Translations under genes and position numbers: made by a program
The notes under the pieces: generated by a model
Databases searched by the model: none
The model's input: the letters and a program-made list of their open reading frames with translations, nothing else
Told to the model about the DNA's origin: nothing
Shown: positions 43,135 to 53,500 of the stretch, piece by piece
How positions within the stretch are numbered: position 1 is the first letter of the stretch
How the letters are laid out: each line of letters opens with the position of its first letter
Assembly: GCF_018881975.1 (NCBI RefSeq)
Contig: NZ_JACVPJ010000002.1
Span: 248,001-312,000 of the forward strand
Direction: 5' to 3'
DNA length: 64,000 nucleotides
DNA from: Polynucleobacter sp. JS-Safj-400b-B2
GTDB taxonomy: Bacteria; Pseudomonadota; Gammaproteobacteria; Burkholderiales; Burkholderiaceae

Positions 43135-43542
43135 TTAGATACGACGACGCTTAGGAGGACGGCAACCATTGTGTGGAACTGGAGTTACGTCTTGAATCTC
43201 AGTGATCTTGATACCCAATGAGTTCAATGCACGAACTGCTGATTCACGACCTGGGCCTGGGCCTTTGATCTGAACTTCCAAGTTCTTGATGCCGCATTCA
43301 ACGGCAGCTTTACCAGCAACTTCTGCAGCTACCTGAGCAGCAAAAGGTGTTGATTTACGTGAGCCTTTGAAACCCTGGCCGCCAGAAGTTGCCCATGAAA
43401 GCGCATTTCCCTGACGATCAGTGATCGTAATAATGGTGTTATTAAAAGAAGCGTGAACGTGTGCAATACCGTCAGCAACGTTCTTTTTAACCTTCTTACG
43501 AGCGCGCTGTGAAGCGGCGGAAGCGGATTGTTGTTTTGCCAT
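43135..43542 (-). CDS. rpsK: 30S ribosomal protein S11
   Basis: S11 lines the platform of the small subunit near the mRNA exit. The 135-residue protein has an Ala/Lys-rich start, [31 protein letters not shown] and the C-terminal [17 protein letters not shown], all typical. It follows rpsM by 18 bases. Confidence 0.98.
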   Translation of the reverse strand: MAKQQSASAASQRARKKVKKNVADGIAHVHASFNNTIITITDRQGNALSWATSGGQGFKGSRKSTPFAAQVAAEVAGKAAVECGIKNLEVQIKGPGPGRESAVRALNSLGIKITEIQDVTPVPHNGCRPPKRRRI

Positions 43543-43560
43543 GTCAATAAACTTTCTTGA

Positions 43561-43926
43561 TTATTTCTTGAGTTGCACACCAGACTTGCGTGGGCCCTTG
43601 CGGGTACGCGCATTAGTCTTAGTACGTTGACCACGTACAGGCAAGCCCTTACGATGACGAACACCGCGGTAGCAACCTAAGTCCATCAAACGCTTGATGC
43701 TCATAGTTACTTCACGACGAAGGTCACCTTCGGTAATGAATTTACCTACTTCATCACGTAACTTTTCCAAGTCACCGTCAGTAAGGTCTTTAACTTTTTT
43801 GTCGATTGCAACACCTGTAGTTTCACAAATTTTGCGTGCACGAGTTGTGCCAATGCCAAAAATTGCTGTTAAACCGATAACAGTATGTTGATGATTTGGG
43901 ATATTTACCCCAGCGATACGTGCCAT
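43561..43926 (-). CDS. rpsM: 30S ribosomal protein S13
   Basis: S13 sits in the head of the small subunit and forms bridges to the large subunit. The 121-residue protein starts [14 protein letters not shown] and includes the helix-two-turn-helix [12 protein letters not shown] and the basic tail [14 protein letters not shown]. It is the first large gene of the alpha cluster and lies just after rpmJ. Confidence 0.98.
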   Translation of the reverse strand: MARIAGVNIPNHQHTVIGLTAIFGIGTTRARKICETTGVAIDKKVKDLTDGDLEKLRDEVGKFITEGDLRREVTMSIKRLMDLGCYRGVRHRKGLPVRGQRTKTNARTRKGPRKSGVQLKK

Positions 43927-43950
43927 GAGATTTCCTCTTAATTAACCAGA

Positions 43951-44067
43951 TCAGCCTTGACGCTGCTTATGACGTGCGTCTGAAGAACAGATCACGCGAA
44001 CAACGCGTTTGCGCTTAATGATCTTGCAATTTCTGCAAATACACTTAACGGATGCTAAAACTTTCAT
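43951..44067 (-). CDS. rpmJ: 50S ribosomal protein L36, zinc type
   Basis: This 38-residue protein was read directly from the ATG at 44067 with a GAGG site upstream. The sequence [20 protein letters not shown], then [18 protein letters not shown], holds the zinc ribbon Cys residues (C-x2-C ... C). It lies between infA and rpsM, its normal place. It is the zinc-containing (C+) form of L36. Confidence 0.97.
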   Translation of the reverse strand: MKVLASVKCICRNCKIIKRKRVVRVICSSDARHKQRQG

Positions 44068-44100
44068 AACTCACCTCTAAAAAAATATGTACCTTAATCT

Positions 44101-44319
44101 TTACTTCGCGCGGAAAATGATTCTGGCACGCGTAAGATCGTATGGAGTCATCTCCACAGTCACCTTATCTCCCGGCAAAATACGAATGTAGTGCATCCGC
44201 ATCTTTCCGGAAATGTGCCCTAGAACCACATGTCCGTTTTCTAGCTTCACGCGAAACATCGCATTCGGCAAATTCTCTACAACTTCTCCCGCCATCTGAA
44301 TTACATCGTCTTTAGACAT
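44101..44319 (-). CDS. infA: Translation initiation factor IF-1
   Basis: IF-1 blocks the A site during initiation. The 72-residue OB-fold protein shows the core [20 protein letters not shown] followed by [20 protein letters not shown] and [13 protein letters not shown]. It lies between secY and rpmJ, as is common in betaproteobacteria but not in E. coli. Confidence 0.98.
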   Translation of the reverse strand: MSKDDVIQMAGEVVENLPNAMFRVKLENGHVVLGHISGKMRMHYIRILPGDKVTVEMTPYDLTRARIIFRAK

Positions 44320-44323
44320 TCAG

Positions 44324-45661
44324 TTAAGCGCCCATCTTGAAGTTAGCCTTCTTCATCAAAGAGCCGTACTGCTGTTGCATCACATATGACTGAACTTGAG
44401 CCATGAAATCCATTGCAATAACAACAATAATTAACAATGAAGTACCACCGAAATAAAACGGCACGTTGTACTTCAAGACCAAGAATTCTGGCAACAGGCA
44501 AACTAGAACCATATAAATAGAGCCAGCTAGAGTCAAACGCACTAAGATCTTGTCGATATAACGCCCTGTCTGATCACCTGGACGAATACCCGGAACAAAT
44601 GCGCCACTCTTCTTCAAGTTCTCGGCAGTTTCACGGCTATTAAATACCAATGCGGTATAAAAGAAACAGAAGAAAATAATCGCTGCTGCATACAAAATCG
44701 TGTAAACGGGCTGACCTGGAGCCAAAGTGGCTGCCAAATCCTTAATAACTCTACTGAACATATTGGTCGGCTCGCCTGATGTAAACCAGCCGGCAATAGT
44801 CGCAGGGAACAAAATAATCGATGATGCAAAAATTGGAGGAATAACGCCAGCCATGTTTAACTTCAATGGGAAGTAAGAGGACTGGCCACCATAAATCTTG
44901 TTACCCACTTGACGCTTAGCGTAGTTCACTAAGATACGGCGCTGACCGCGCTCTACAAACACTACAAAATAAGTCACCGCTACGCAGATAACAACGATGA
45001 GCAATGCAGAAATAATATTCATTGAGCCGGTGCGAACCAATTCTAACAAGCTTGCTAGCGCATTTGGTAGGCCTGAAACAATACCGCCGAAAATAATAAT
45101 GGAGATACCGTTACCAAGACCACGCTCAGTAATTTGCTCACCAAGCCACATTAAGAACATTGTGCCGGTTACCAAAGTAACTACAGTATTGAGCTCAAAC
45201 ATCAAGCCTGGGTTAATTACTAAACCTGGCTGGGCTTGCAACGCAACAGAAATGCCTAATGCCTGAAATGTTGCCAAAAATACTGTGCCGTAGCGAGTGT
45301 ATTGAGTAATCTTGCGTTGACCTGCTTGGCCTTCTTTTTTCAACGACTCTAAAGATGGAACAACAATCGTCATCAACTGCATGATGATCGACGCAGAGAT
45401 ATACGGCATGATACCCAAAGCAAATACAGTGAAACGAGATAAGGCGCCACCTGAGAACAAGTTAAACATTCCCAAGATGCCGTCTTTTTGGCCAGAAAAC
45501 AACTGCGCCAATTGGTCGGGATCAATTCCAGGGACTGGAATATGAGCACCCAAACGGAACACGAGCAAAGCCAGCACCAGGAAAATCAAGCGTTGGCGTA
45601 ATTCGCCAAACTTGCCGCCTGTTGCTGCAGTGTTTGCGTTATTGGTAGGTGCTAATGCCAT
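44324..45661 (-). CDS. secY: Preprotein translocase subunit SecY
   Basis: SecY is the channel of the Sec translocon in the inner membrane. The 445-residue protein has ten hydrophobic segments, the plug region [21 protein letters not shown] and the conserved cytoplasmic loops ([19 protein letters not shown] and [13 protein letters not shown]). It is read with rplO upstream and infA four bases downstream, closing the spc cluster. Confidence 0.98.
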   Translation of the reverse strand: MALAPTNNANTAATGGKFGELRQRLIFLVLALLVFRLGAHIPVPGIDPDQLAQLFSGQKDGILGMFNLFSGGALSRFTVFALGIMPYISASIIMQLMTIVVPSLESLKKEGQAGQRKITQYTRYGTVFLATFQALGISVALQAQPGLVINPGLMFELNTVVTLVTGTMFLMWLGEQITERGLGNGISIIIFGGIVSGLPNALASLLELVRTGSMNIISALLIVVICVAVTYFVVFVERGQRRILVNYAKRQVGNKIYGGQSSYFPLKLNMAGVIPPIFASSIILFPATIAGWFTSGEPTNMFSRVIKDLAATLAPGQPVYTILYAAAIIFFCFFYTALVFNSRETAENLKKSGAFVPGIRPGDQTGRYIDKILVRLTLAGSIYMVLVCLLPEFLVLKYNVPFYFGGTSLLIIVVIAMDFMAQVQSYVMQQQYGSLMKKANFKMGA

Positions 45662-45678
45662 ATCTACTAAAAGACCTA

Positions 45679-46119
45679 TTAAACCAATTCAACCAATTTG
45701 CCACCAGCAGCTTCAATAGCTGCTTTTGCACCGGCAGTTGCTGTGATGCCCTTGAGGGTTACAGCAATCTTTAGCTCGCCAGTCTTGATAACCTTAACCG
45801 CATTGATTTGCTCACCAGCAAAGCCGTGAGCTCTCAATACCAATAAGTCTACTTCTGGCAAGTTGATTTTTGCTAAGTCATTCAAGGTAACTTGACCAAC
45901 GTGACGACGTGTCAAAGACACGAAACCGCGTTTTGGCAAACGACGATACATAGGCATCTGACCGCCTTCAAATCCGACTTTATGGAAACCACCAGAACGG
46001 GATTTTTGACCTTTGTGACCGCGGCCAGCAGTTTTACCAAGACCAGAACCAATGCCGCGACCAACGCGACGACGGTTTTTCTTGGAGCCTTCTGCAGGTT
46101 TAATTGTATTGAGTTGCAT
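45679..46119 (-). CDS. rplO: 50S ribosomal protein L15
   Basis: L15 helps organise the large-subunit core. The 146-residue protein begins [20 protein letters not shown], then the Gly-rich, basic stretch [20 protein letters not shown], and ends [15 protein letters not shown]. The order rpmD-rplO-secY is standard. Confidence 0.98.
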   Translation of the reverse strand: MQLNTIKPAEGSKKNRRRVGRGIGSGLGKTAGRGHKGQKSRSGGFHKVGFEGGQMPMYRRLPKRGFVSLTRRHVGQVTLNDLAKINLPEVDLLVLRAHGFAGEQINAVKVIKTGELKIAVTLKGITATAGAKAAIEAAGGKLVELV

Positions 46120-46146
46120 ATTCTTCGCCTATTTACTTGCTAGTTA

Positions 46147-46335
46147 TTAGCCAACGACTTTAACTAGATAAGAAACTTTATTAATCATGCCGCGAACAGC
46201 TGGAGTGTCTTCCAATTCAGAAACTGAATTGATGCGACGAAGGCCTAAGCCTCGTACAGTTGCACGGTGGCTTTCGCGTGTACCGATCAAGCTGCGTACT
46301 AATTGCAGTTTGACTTTGGAGTTAGATGTTGTCAT
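46147..46335 (-). CDS. rpmD: 50S ribosomal protein L30
   Basis: L30 is a small large-subunit protein. The 62-residue chain has [27 protein letters not shown] and ends [11 protein letters not shown]. The gene is 24 bases after rpsE. Confidence 0.97.
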   Translation of the reverse strand: MTTSNSKVKLQLVRSLIGTRESHRATVRGLGLRRINSVSELEDTPAVRGMINKVSYLVKVVG

Positions 46336-46359
46336 TTATAGATTCCTAATCTTTTGGTC

Positions 46360-46878
46360 TTAGCCGAGAATCTCTTCAACTGATTTACCGCGCTTAGCAG
46401 CAATCTCAGCAGGAGTACTCATCTTGCTCAAACCATCAATGGTTGCACGAACCAAGTTGTATGGGTTTGTAGAGCCAAGTGACTTAGCAACCACGTTAGT
46501 TACACCCATTACGTCGAAAATCGCACGCATTGGTCCGCCAGCAATAATTCCAGTACCGTCTTTAGCTGGTGAAATCAAAACGCGTGACGCGCCATGCTGA
46601 CCAGTAACAGTGTGCTGCAAAGTACCTTTACGCAAAGTTACTTTGATCATCTTGCGACGAGCTTCGTCCATTGCTTTTTGAACGGCAACTGGAACTTCTT
46701 TTGATTTGCCCTTGCCCATACCGATGCGGCCATCGCCATCGCCAACTACAGTGAGTGCAGCGAAGCCGAGAATACGACCGCCTTTAACCACTTTAGTTAC
46801 ACGATTAACAGCGATCATCTTCTCGCGAAGACCATCATCACGCTCTTCGTTTTGCATCTTAGTTTGCATTTTTGCCAT
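46360..46878 (-). CDS. rpsE: 30S ribosomal protein S5
   Basis: S5 takes part in decoding accuracy and mRNA entry. The 172-residue protein shows [40 protein letters not shown] and the second-domain [22 protein letters not shown]. It follows rplR by 18 bases. Confidence 0.98.
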   Translation of the reverse strand: MAKMQTKMQNEERDDGLREKMIAVNRVTKVVKGGRILGFAALTVVGDGDGRIGMGKGKSKEVPVAVQKAMDEARRKMIKVTLRKGTLQHTVTGQHGASRVLISPAKDGTGIIAGGPMRAIFDVMGVTNVVAKSLGSTNPYNLVRATIDGLSKMSTPAEIAAKRGKSVEEILG

Positions 46879-46896
46879 GTTTTTTCCTAAACCCTA

Positions 46897-47250
46897 TTAG
46901 AACTTCAGGCCGGCTTCACGCGCAGCTTCAGCTAAGGCCTTAATACGGCCGTGGTAACGATGACCGGAACGATCAAACGCAACATCAACAATGCCTGCTT
47001 TAACAGCACGCTCAGCAACTAACTTGCCGATTTGTTTTGCCGCTTCAGCGTTGCCACCGTTTTTGATCGCTTGGCGCAAATCTTTTTCCATTGTTGAAGC
47101 AGCTGCTACAACTTTGGTTCCGCATGGGCTGTAAACCTGAGCAGAAATATGAGTATTGCTACGGATAACTGTTAAGCGATTTGCCAAAGCTTCGGCAATG
47201 CGAATACGAGTCTGCCTAGCGCGTCTTTGTCTGGATTCGTCTTTATTCAT
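46897..47250 (-). CDS. rplR: 50S ribosomal protein L18
   Basis: L18 binds 5S rRNA with L5 and L25. The 117-residue protein carries [47 protein letters not shown] and [19 protein letters not shown]. It lies between rplF and rpsE. Confidence 0.98.
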   Translation of the reverse strand: MNKDESRQRRARQTRIRIAEALANRLTVIRSNTHISAQVYSPCGTKVVAAASTMEKDLRQAIKNGGNAEAAKQIGKLVAERAVKAGIVDVAFDRSGHRYHGRIKALAEAAREAGLKF

Positions 47251-47263
47251 TTTCTAATCTCGC

Positions 47264-47797
47264 TTACTTCTTCTTAGTTTCTTTCAGATGCACAACCTCA
47301 TCCACGTAGCGAACGCCCTTGCCTTTGTATGGCTCTGGTGAACGGTATGCGCGAACTTCAGCTGCGACCTGGCCAACTTGCTGCTTGTTGGAACCTTTGA
47401 TAATGATTTCAGTTTGAGTAGGAGTCTCAGCCTTTACACCCTTTGGCAGGTTGTAAATAATGTCGTGTGAGAAACCTAACTGCAATTTCAATGTTTCACC
47501 TTGAGCAGCAGCACGGTAACCAACGCCTACCAAGCTGAGCTTACGCTCAAAGCCAGCAGTTACGCCAACAACCATGTTGTTAACCAAAGCTCGGGCTGTA
47601 CCTGACTGTGCACCAGCTTCTGGTGAGTTGTTATTTAAAACAACTGTCAATACGCCATCTTCTTGTTTCAAACCAACAGAAGGATGCAAGTTGTGAGTCA
47701 AAGTGCCCAATGGGCCTTTAACAGTAACGTTTGCACCGTTGATGCTGATTTCAGCGCCTTTAGGAACTGTAATTGGTGATTTACCTACGCGGGACAT
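47264..47797 (-). CDS. rplF: 50S ribosomal protein L6
   Basis: L6 sits near the factor-binding site of the large subunit. The 177-residue protein has two similar domains, [20 protein letters not shown] at the start and [20 protein letters not shown] later, with the C-terminal [14 protein letters not shown] motif. The 10-base gap to rpsH fits close coupling. Confidence 0.98.
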   Translation of the reverse strand: MSRVGKSPITVPKGAEISINGANVTVKGPLGTLTHNLHPSVGLKQEDGVLTVVLNNNSPEAGAQSGTARALVNNMVVGVTAGFERKLSLVGVGYRAAAQGETLKLQLGFSHDIIYNLPKGVKAETPTQTEIIIKGSNKQQVGQVAAEVRAYRSPEPYKGKGVRYVDEVVHLKETKKK

Positions 47798-47807
47798 ATT
47801 TCGCTCC

Positions 47808-48203
47808 TTAAGCTACGTAGCAAATAACTTCGCCGCCCACGCCTGTTGCACGTGCTTTGCAGTCTGTCATTACGCCTTGAGGGGTTGAAATAATTGCAAT
47901 GCCCAAGCCATTCATTACCTCTGGAATGTCATGACGGCCTTTATAGATACGTAGACTTGGTGTTGATACACGGTCAATACGCTCAATAACAGGACGGCCT
48001 GCATAGTATTTGAGATCAATGTGTAGCACTGGCTTAGCTGCTTCACCTTTGATTTCAAAACTTTCGATATAGCCTTCATCTTGCAAAACTTTTGCGATGG
48101 CTACTTTTACTTTTGACGACGGCATCAAGACTACGGGTTTCTGCACTGCTTGCGCATTGCGGATCCTTGTCAACATGTCGGCGATTGGATCGCTGATACT
48201 CAT
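47808..48203 (-). CDS. rpsH: 30S ribosomal protein S8
   Basis: S8 is a primary 16S rRNA binder and the translational repressor of the spc operon in E. coli. The 131-residue protein shows [16 protein letters not shown] and the C-terminal [19 protein letters not shown], then [11 protein letters not shown]. It follows rpsN. Confidence 0.98.
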   Translation of the reverse strand: MSISDPIADMLTRIRNAQAVQKPVVLMPSSKVKVAIAKVLQDEGYIESFEIKGEAAKPVLHIDLKYYAGRPVIERIDRVSTPSLRIYKGRHDIPEVMNGLGIAIISTPQGVMTDCKARATGVGGEVICYVA

Positions 48204-48227
48204 GAGTTCTCCTAATTCTTTCGCCGC

Positions 48228-48533
48228 TTACCAGCTGGCCTTGGTTAAACCGGGGATTTCGCCACGGAAGGCGATTTCACGAATCTTGCTACGAGCCAAA
48301 CCGAACTTACGGAATGTGCCACGTGGGCGACCGGTTAATGAACAACGATTTCTTTGACGAATCGGGCTTGCGTTACGTGGAAGTGCCTGTAGTTTCAAGC
48401 GAGCTTCATAGCGCTCTTCATCGCTGCGTGATTGATCAGCAATGATTGCTTTGAGTTCAGCACGCTTTACAGCGTACTTCTCTACAGTTTTTGCGCGCTT
48501 ATTCTCGCGCTCAATTAGGGATAGTTTTGCCAC
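48228..48533 (-). CDS. rpsN: 30S ribosomal protein S14
   Basis: S14 is in the head of the small subunit. The 101-residue protein is the long, zinc-free form, without the CxxC pairs of the short type. It includes [20 protein letters not shown] and the ending [12 protein letters not shown]. It lies between rplE and rpsH. Confidence 0.98.
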   Translation of the reverse strand: MAKLSLIERENKRAKTVEKYAVKRAELKAIIADQSRSDEERYEARLKLQALPRNASPIRQRNRCSLTGRPRGTFRKFGLARSKIREIAFRGEIPGLTKASW

Positions 48534-48542
48534 GTTAACCTC

Positions 48543-49085
48543 TTAATTGCGGAAAGGGAATTTGAACGCTGCCAACAAAGCTTTTGCTTCTTCGTCAGTT
48601 TTAGCGGTCGTCGTAATACTGATATTGAGGCCACGGAGGGCATCAATCTTGTCGTATTCGATTTCAGGGAAAATGATCTGCTCTTTAACGCCGATGTTGT
48701 AGTTACCGCGGCCGTCAAATGCTTTACCGGAGATTCCACGGAAGTCACGTACACGTGGCAATGCAACAGTAACGAAACGATCCAAGAATTCGTACATGCG
48801 TGCGCCACGCAATGTCACCATGGCACCGATTGGGTAACCTTGACGAATTTTGAAACCTGCAATCGCTTTTTTAGCTTTAGTTACAACAGGCTTTTGGCCA
48901 GCAACTTTAGTTAAATCACCAACTGCATTTTCGATAATCTTCTTGTCGTTCACTGCATCGCCCAAGCCCATGTTCAGGGTTACCTTGGTGATACGAGGAA
49001 CTTCCATTACAGACTTGTAGCCAAACTTGGCGATCAAATCTGCAACGACTTTAGCTTGATAGTGCTCTTGAAAACGTGTGCTCAT
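48543..49085 (-). CDS. rplE: 50S ribosomal protein L5
   Basis: L5 binds 5S rRNA and contacts the P-site tRNA. The 180-residue protein shows [41 protein letters not shown] and the ending [17 protein letters not shown]. The start of this gene is the S8 target in the E. coli spc mRNA; I did not find a clear matching hairpin. Confidence 0.98.
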   Translation of the reverse strand: MSTRFQEHYQAKVVADLIAKFGYKSVMEVPRITKVTLNMGLGDAVNDKKIIENAVGDLTKVAGQKPVVTKAKKAIAGFKIRQGYPIGAMVTLRGARMYEFLDRFVTVALPRVRDFRGISGKAFDGRGNYNIGVKEQIIFPEIEYDKIDALRGLNISITTTAKTDEEAKALLAAFKFPFRN

Positions 49086-49101
49086 AATTTCTCCGTGCCC
49101 C

Positions 49102-49410
49102 TTATGCGCTTAAAGTTGCGCCGGTGGTTTTGAGGAAACGTTGCTTTTTACCATCCACGAGTTTGATACCAACACGTGATGGTTTGCCGTTACCGTCGAC
49201 CACAGCCACATTAGAAATGTGAACAGGCATCGTCTTGTCAATCATGCCGCCAGTAACACCGGCTGCTGGATTTGGCTTGACGCTCTTTTTATAAATGTTT
49301 ACGCCTTCGATCACTAATTTGTTCTCGAGAACGGCTGTAACAGTTCCTTGCTTGCCCTTATCGCGGCCAGTCAACAGAACTACTGAATCACCTTTACGAA
49401 TCTTTTTCAT
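49102..49410 (-). CDS. rplX: 50S ribosomal protein L24
   Basis: L24 is an early assembly initiator of the large subunit. The 102-residue protein has the KOW motif ([20 protein letters not shown]), followed by [14 protein letters not shown]. It lies between rplN and rplE. Confidence 0.98.
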   Translation of the reverse strand: MKKIRKGDSVVLLTGRDKGKQGTVTAVLENKLVIEGVNIYKKSVKPNPAAGVTGGMIDKTMPVHISNVAVVDGNGKPSRVGIKLVDGKKQRFLKTTGATLSA

Positions 49411-49419
49411 ATCAGCCTC

Positions 49420-49788
49420 TTAAATAACTTCGGGGGCGAGAGAAACGATCTTCATGAACTTTTCAGTACGCAACTCGCGCGTTACTGGTCCAAAGATACG
49501 TGTGCCAATTGGCTCTAACTTAGCGTTGAGCAATACCGCAGCGTTGCCATCGAACTTAATCAATGAACCATCTGGACGGCGAACACCCTTAGCAGTTCTC
49601 ACTACTACGGCGTTATAAATGTCACCTTTTTTTACACGGCCACGTGGAGCAGCGGACTTTACAGTCACTTTAATGACATCACCGATACTGGCGTAGCGAC
49701 GCTTAGAGCCGCCCAATACCTTGATGCACAAAACTTCACTGGCGCCTGTGTTATCGGCAACCTGTAATCTACTTTCGGTTTGTATCAT
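49420..49788 (-). CDS. rplN: 50S ribosomal protein L14
   Basis: L14 lies at the subunit interface near the L19 and silencing-factor site. The 122-residue protein begins [20 protein letters not shown] and has [21 protein letters not shown]. It is the first gene of the spc cluster, preceded by a 183-base gap with a candidate promoter and two hairpins, in contrast to the short gaps elsewhere in the array. Confidence 0.98.
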   Translation of the reverse strand: MIQTESRLQVADNTGASEVLCIKVLGGSKRRYASIGDVIKVTVKSAAPRGRVKKGDIYNAVVVRTAKGVRRPDGSLIKFDGNAAVLLNAKLEPIGTRIFGPVTRELRTEKFMKIVSLAPEVI

Positions 49789-49839
49789 TTCTAATCCCCA
49801 ACTTATTGGCCAAAGGCAAACAGTCTTGGTTCCGTCTAT

Positions 49840-49907
49840 GGGCTTTAACGAAAGTTAAAACCCGGAATTAATGAAAAACACTGCTTCTCCAATAAAACCA
49901 GAGAAGC
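49840..49907 (-). promoter_or_regulatory. Structured leader before rplN (two hairpins)
   Basis: On the minus strand GCTTCTC pairs with GAGAAGC (49907-49901 with 49889-49883, 11-base loop), followed by four bases and TTTTT, a weak terminator or attenuator. Next comes a 10-bp hairpin with one G-U pair (49863-49854 with 49849-49840) and a UUUC loop, about 50 bases before the rplN ATG. Together they look like a leader for the spc cluster. Confidence 0.5.
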
Positions 49908-49912
49908 CCTCT

Positions 49913-49942
49913 ATTCTACTACGTAAAATAGGGATTTGGGAA
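49913..49942 (-). promoter_or_regulatory. Candidate spc operon promoter
   Basis: TTCCCA (49942-49937) and TAGAAT (49918-49913) are separated by 18 bases on the minus strand. The -10 matches five of six and the -35 four of six. It lies in the 183-base gap between rpsQ and rplN, the place of the spc promoter in E. coli. Confidence 0.5.
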
Positions 49943-49971
49943 GAAACTTCACCAAAATCCCCAATATTTCT

Positions 49972-50241
49972 TTAAATACCCTTTGAAGCCTCAACTAAAC
50001 GGGTCACAACCCAAGATTTAGTGCGTGAAATTGGCTTAGATTCAGCAATTTCAACGGTATCACCCATCTTGTATGTGCCAGCTTCGTCATGAGCGTGGTA
50101 CTTTTTGGATTGACCAACATACTTACCAATCACTGGATGCTTAACTTGACGCTCAACCAACACCGTCACAGTTTTCTGCATTTTGTCGCTAACAACACGG
50201 CCCACGAGGGTGCGGCGCAAGGGTTTAGATAATTCTGTCAT
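49972..50241 (-). CDS. rpsQ: 30S ribosomal protein S17
   Basis: S17 is a primary binder of 16S rRNA. The 89-residue OB-fold protein has [20 protein letters not shown], the [19 protein letters not shown] segment and [18 protein letters not shown]. It is the last gene of the S10 cluster, 12 bases after rpmC. Confidence 0.98.
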   Translation of the reverse strand: MTELSKPLRRTLVGRVVSDKMQKTVTVLVERQVKHPVIGKYVGQSKKYHAHDEAGTYKMGDTVEIAESKPISRTKSWVVTRLVEASKGI

Positions 50242-50253
50242 ATCCCTTTTTCC

Positions 50254-50448
50254 TTATTTCTTTGCAGTCTTTTGGGCGATAAAAGTCTTCACACGAGCGA
50301 TGTCGCGCTTATTTTTACCCAATTGGCTGGTATTTGTGAGTTGCTGAGTACCTTTTTGCATGCGGAGCTTGAAACCGGTCTTAAGCAACTCGGTTAACTC
50401 TGCATTTAAAGCTGTCAGATCTTTTGAAGCTAATTCTGTATTTTTCAT
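50254..50448 (-). CDS. rpmC: 50S ribosomal protein L29
   Basis: L29 lies near the peptide exit and the trigger-factor site. From the ATG at 50448, with a GAGA site, the protein has 64 residues: [20 protein letters not shown], then the helical hairpin with [11 protein letters not shown] start at 50466 would overlap the rplP stop and adds a non-native MIGIEI. Confidence 0.96.
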   Translation of the reverse strand: MKNTELASKDLTALNAELTELLKTGFKLRMQKGTQQLTNTSQLGKNKRDIARVKTFIAQKTAKK

Positions 50449-50462
50449 AATCTCTATCCCGA

Positions 50463-50876
50463 TCAACCTAAGTGGCGAATCACGAAAGTGGTCTGTAAAG
50501 GCAACTTAGCGGCAGCAAGCTTGAAAGCTTCGCGCGCCAATTGCTCATCGACACCGTCCATCTCGTAGAGCACTTTGCCTGGTTGAATTTCAGCTACGTA
50601 GTACTCTGGATTACCTTTACCGTTACCCATACGTACTTCAGCAGGTTTTTGTGAAATTGGCTTATCTGGGAAAATGCGAATCCAAATACGGCCACCACGT
50701 TTAATGTGACGAGTCATTGCACGACGTGCTGACTCGATTTGACGAGCAGTCAAACGACCACGGCCAACGGCCTTCAATCCAAAGTCACCAAAGGCAACTG
50801 AACTACCGCGTGTTGCCACGCCAGTGTTACGGCCTTTTTGTTCCTTACGATACTTGCGACGCTTTGGTTGTAGCAT
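50463..50876 (-). CDS. rplP: 50S ribosomal protein L16
   Basis: L16 lies near the A and P sites of the large subunit. The 137-residue protein begins [20 protein letters not shown] and includes [40 protein letters not shown] and [20 protein letters not shown]. It follows rpsC by two bases. Confidence 0.98.
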   Translation of the reverse strand: MLQPKRRKYRKEQKGRNTGVATRGSSVAFGDFGLKAVGRGRLTARQIESARRAMTRHIKRGGRIWIRIFPDKPISQKPAEVRMGNGKGNPEYYVAEIQPGKVLYEMDGVDEQLAREAFKLAAAKLPLQTTFVIRHLG

Positions 50877-50878
50877 AC

Positions 50879-51706
50879 TTACTCTCCTGACTTCTGCGTA
50901 TCTGCGGCAGGTGTTTCAACCTTACGCACACGCTTTACTGCTGGCTTAGCAGCAACTAATGGCTTGTCTGTGCCAGCAGCTGGTTTACGAGCAGCTGTCT
51001 TGCTTGGAGCACGACGAGTTTTCTTTTCTTCGGCAGCTGGTTCAGCGGCTTGTGCAGCAACTTGAGCTTCTGCACCACGACCCAATGTGTCACCTTTGTA
51101 TACCCAAACTTTTACACCGATGATGCCGTATGTAGTTTCAGCTTCTGATGTTGCGTAATCGATATCGGCCTTCAATGTATGAAGTGGAACGCGACCTTCA
51201 CGGTACCATTCGCGACGAGCAATCTCAGCACCATTCAAACGGCCTGATGACATGATCTTGATGCCTTGTGCGCCAAGGCGCATTGCATTTTGCATTGCAC
51301 GCTTCATCGCACGACGGAACATGATACGTTTTTCGAGCTGCTGGGTAATTGAGTCTGCAATTAATTGCGCGTCAACTTCTGGCTTACGAATTTCTTCAAT
51401 GTTTACGTGAACTGGAACACCCATACGTTTTTGTAATTCGCGGCGGAGTACTTCAATATCTTCGCCTTTTTTACCGATTACAACGCCTGGACGTGAGCTA
51501 TATATAGTGATACGGGCATTCTTTGCAGGACGCTCAATCACAACTTTACTTACAGATGCATTCTTTAATTTCTTCTTGAGATAGATGCGGACATCTACGT
51601 CCTCTTTCAACATCTTTGCGAAGTCAGTATTGTTTGCATACCACTTTGATGTCCAATTCTTCGTTACCGCGAGTCGGAATCCGGTTGGGTTTATCTTTTG
51701 TCCCAT
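50879..51706 (-). CDS. rpsC: 30S ribosomal protein S3
   Basis: S3 forms part of the mRNA entry tunnel and has helicase activity. The 275-residue protein starts [20 protein letters not shown] and has the KH domain ([18 protein letters not shown]) and the C-terminal domain ending GRGAEAQVA. It is about 40 residues longer than the E. coli protein because of a low-complexity Ala/Lys/Pro-rich tail from about residue 215 to the end, a common feature in Burkholderiales. Confidence 0.97.
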   Translation of the reverse strand: MGQKINPTGFRLAVTKNWTSKWYANNTDFAKMLKEDVDVRIYLKKKLKNASVSKVVIERPAKNARITIYSSRPGVVIGKKGEDIEVLRRELQKRMGVPVHVNIEEIRKPEVDAQLIADSITQQLEKRIMFRRAMKRAMQNAMRLGAQGIKIMSSGRLNGAEIARREWYREGRVPLHTLKADIDYATSEAETTYGIIGVKVWVYKGDTLGRGAEAQVAAQAAEPAAEEKKTRRAPSKTAARKPAAGTDKPLVAAKPAVKRVRKVETPAADTQKSGE

Positions 51707-51714
51707 ATCTTTCC

Positions 51715-52044
51715 TTAGTTACTCAAGGTCACGGTAATGTGACATGTTTGTTTTTCAATTTGATTGCCACGACCCTTTGCGCGTGCTGTGAAGCGCTTCA
51801 AGGACGTACCTTTATCAACAATAATTGTTGATACCTTGAGCTCATCAATATCAGCACCTTTATTGTGTTCAGCGTTGGCCACTGCAGACTCAACCACTTT
51901 TTTCACAATGAAGGCAGCTTTCTTGGGGCTGAAGTTCAAAATGTTTAATGCGCGAGCAATTGGCAAACCACGAATTTGGTCAGCGACCAAACGTGTCTTT
52001 TGCGCAGAAATGCGGGCACCCTTGTGAATAGCTTTAACTTCCAT
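51715..52044 (-). CDS. rplV: 50S ribosomal protein L22
   Basis: L22 lines the peptide exit tunnel. The protein has about 109 residues with [39 protein letters not shown] and [20 protein letters not shown]. Three ATG codons in a row follow AAGGGG; the third (52044) has the best spacing, although 52050 could also be used. It lies eight bases before rpsC. Confidence 0.96.
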   Translation of the reverse strand: MEVKAIHKGARISAQKTRLVADQIRGLPIARALNILNFSPKKAAFIVKKVVESAVANAEHNKGADIDELKVSTIIVDKGTSLKRFTARAKGRGNQIEKQTCHITVTLSN

Positions 52045-52054
52045 CATCATCCCC

Positions 52055-52333
52055 TTACTTCTTCGTTACTTTCTTGTCAGCAGCGTGACCTTTGAAAGTA
52101 CGGGTCAAGGCAAATTCGCCTAACTTATGACCCACCATGTTTTCTGATACATATACCGGAACGTGTTGACGACCGTTATGCACAGCAATCGTCAGACCAA
52201 TAAAGTCTGGGAGGATTGTTGAACGGCGTGACCAAGTTTTGATCGGCTTTTTGTCTTTGTTGGCTTGTGCAACTTCAACTTTTTTTACTAAGCTGGCGTC
52301 GCAAAATGGGCCTTTTTTAGCTGAACGTGTCAT
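52055..52333 (-). CDS. rpsS: 30S ribosomal protein S19
   Basis: S19 is in the head of the small subunit next to S13. The 92-residue protein begins [20 protein letters not shown] and has [24 protein letters not shown] and [21 protein letters not shown]. It follows rplB by 19 bases. Confidence 0.98.
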   Translation of the reverse strand: MTRSAKKGPFCDASLVKKVEVAQANKDKKPIKTWSRRSTILPDFIGLTIAVHNGRQHVPVYVSENMVGHKLGEFALTRTFKGHAADKKVTKK

Positions 52334-52352
52334 ATCTATTTATCCTTATCGC

Positions 52353-53183
52353 TTAACGTTTTTGACGACGTTGAACGATCATCGAAGTTGTACGCTTATT
52401 GCGACGTGTACGATAACCTTTGGTTGGAGTGCCCCATGGGGATACAGGTACACGGCCTTCGCCAGTTCTACCTTCACCACCACCGTGTGGGTGATCTACT
52501 GGGTTCATTGCCACACCGCGAACGGTTGGGCGAATACCACGCCAGCGATTTGCACCAGCTTTACCGATAACACGCAAGCTATGCTCTTCGTTGCCAACTT
52601 CGCCAATAGTGGCGCGGCAGTCAATCAGAACACGACGAACTTCACCAGAGCGCAAACGCACTTGAGCGTAAACGCCTTCACGAGCCAACAATACTGCTGA
52701 ACCACCGGCGGAACGTGCAACTTGCGCACCTTTACCTGGCATGATTTCAACGCAGTGAATGGTGCTACCAACTGGAATATTGCGAATTGGCAAGTTGTTA
52801 CCAGACTTGATTGGGGCTTCTGAGCCACTCATCAATGCCTGACCAACAGTCATACCTTTAGCAGCAGGAATGTAGCGACGCTCACCATCAGCAAACACGA
52901 TCAATGCAATATTTGCACTGCGGTTTGGATCGTATTCCAAGCGTTCAACTTTTGCTGGAATACCATCTTTGTCGTTGCGTTTGAAATCAACAACGCGATA
53001 GTGATGCTTATGACCACCACCTTTATGACGGGTAGTGATGTGACCGTTATTGTTACGGCCCGCTTTTTGAAACTGTGGCTCTAACAACGGTGCAAAAGGT
53101 TTACCTTTATGGAGGTCAGGATTGACCACCTTGACCATTGAGCGACGACCTGGTGAGGTCGGTTTTGTCTTCATCAAAGGCAT
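52353..53183 (-). CDS. rplB: 50S ribosomal protein L2
   Basis: L2 helps join the subunits and lies near the peptidyl-transferase centre. The 276-residue protein carries the [18 protein letters not shown] opening, [20 protein letters not shown] and the C-terminal [17 protein letters not shown] with the conserved His. It sits between rplW and rpsS. Confidence 0.98.
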   Translation of the reverse strand: MPLMKTKPTSPGRRSMVKVVNPDLHKGKPFAPLLEPQFQKAGRNNNGHITTRHKGGGHKHHYRVVDFKRNDKDGIPAKVERLEYDPNRSANIALIVFADGERRYIPAAKGMTVGQALMSGSEAPIKSGNNLPIRNIPVGSTIHCVEIMPGKGAQVARSAGGSAVLLAREGVYAQVRLRSGEVRRVLIDCRATIGEVGNEEHSLRVIGKAGANRWRGIRPTVRGVAMNPVDHPHGGGEGRTGEGRVPVSPWGTPTKGYRTRRNKRTTSMIVQRRQKR

Positions 53184-53185
53184 GA

Positions 53186-53500
53186 TTAATTCGCCTCCGC
53201 TTCAAAGTTAATTTCTTGACCTGGCTTCAAATTCACATAGGCCTTCTTGGTATGGTCACGACGACCTTCAAAACGGCCATAGCGCTTAGGCTTACCTTTT
53301 TGATTCACGATTTGAACTGAGTCAACTTGCACTTTGAAGAGCAATTCAACTGCTTGTTTAACATCGAGCTTATTTGCGTCGCGGGCTACTTGAAAAACTA
53401 CTTGTTCGTTTTTCTCTGCAACCATAGTGGCTTTTTCAGAGATAACCGGTCCAAGTAGAACCTTCATTAGGCTGTGATCGTTTTTACGGACTTGGCTCAT
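53186..53500 (-). CDS. rplW: 50S ribosomal protein L23
   Basis: L23 is at the exit of the peptide tunnel and docks trigger factor and SRP. The 104-residue protein has [40 protein letters not shown] and the [20 protein letters not shown] loop. It overlaps rplD by four bases. Confidence 0.98.
   Translation of the reverse strand: MSQVRKNDHSLMKVLLGPVISEKATMVAEKNEQVVFQVARDANKLDVKQAVELLFKVQVDSVQIVNQKGKPKRYGRFEGRRDHTKKAYVNLKPGQEINFEAEAN

Noticed and set aside
52239..52700. Antisense open frame of 153 codons across rplB and rpsS
   Set aside because: Composition rich in Thr, Ala and Cys is an artefact of the ribosomal-protein codon bias on the other strand.
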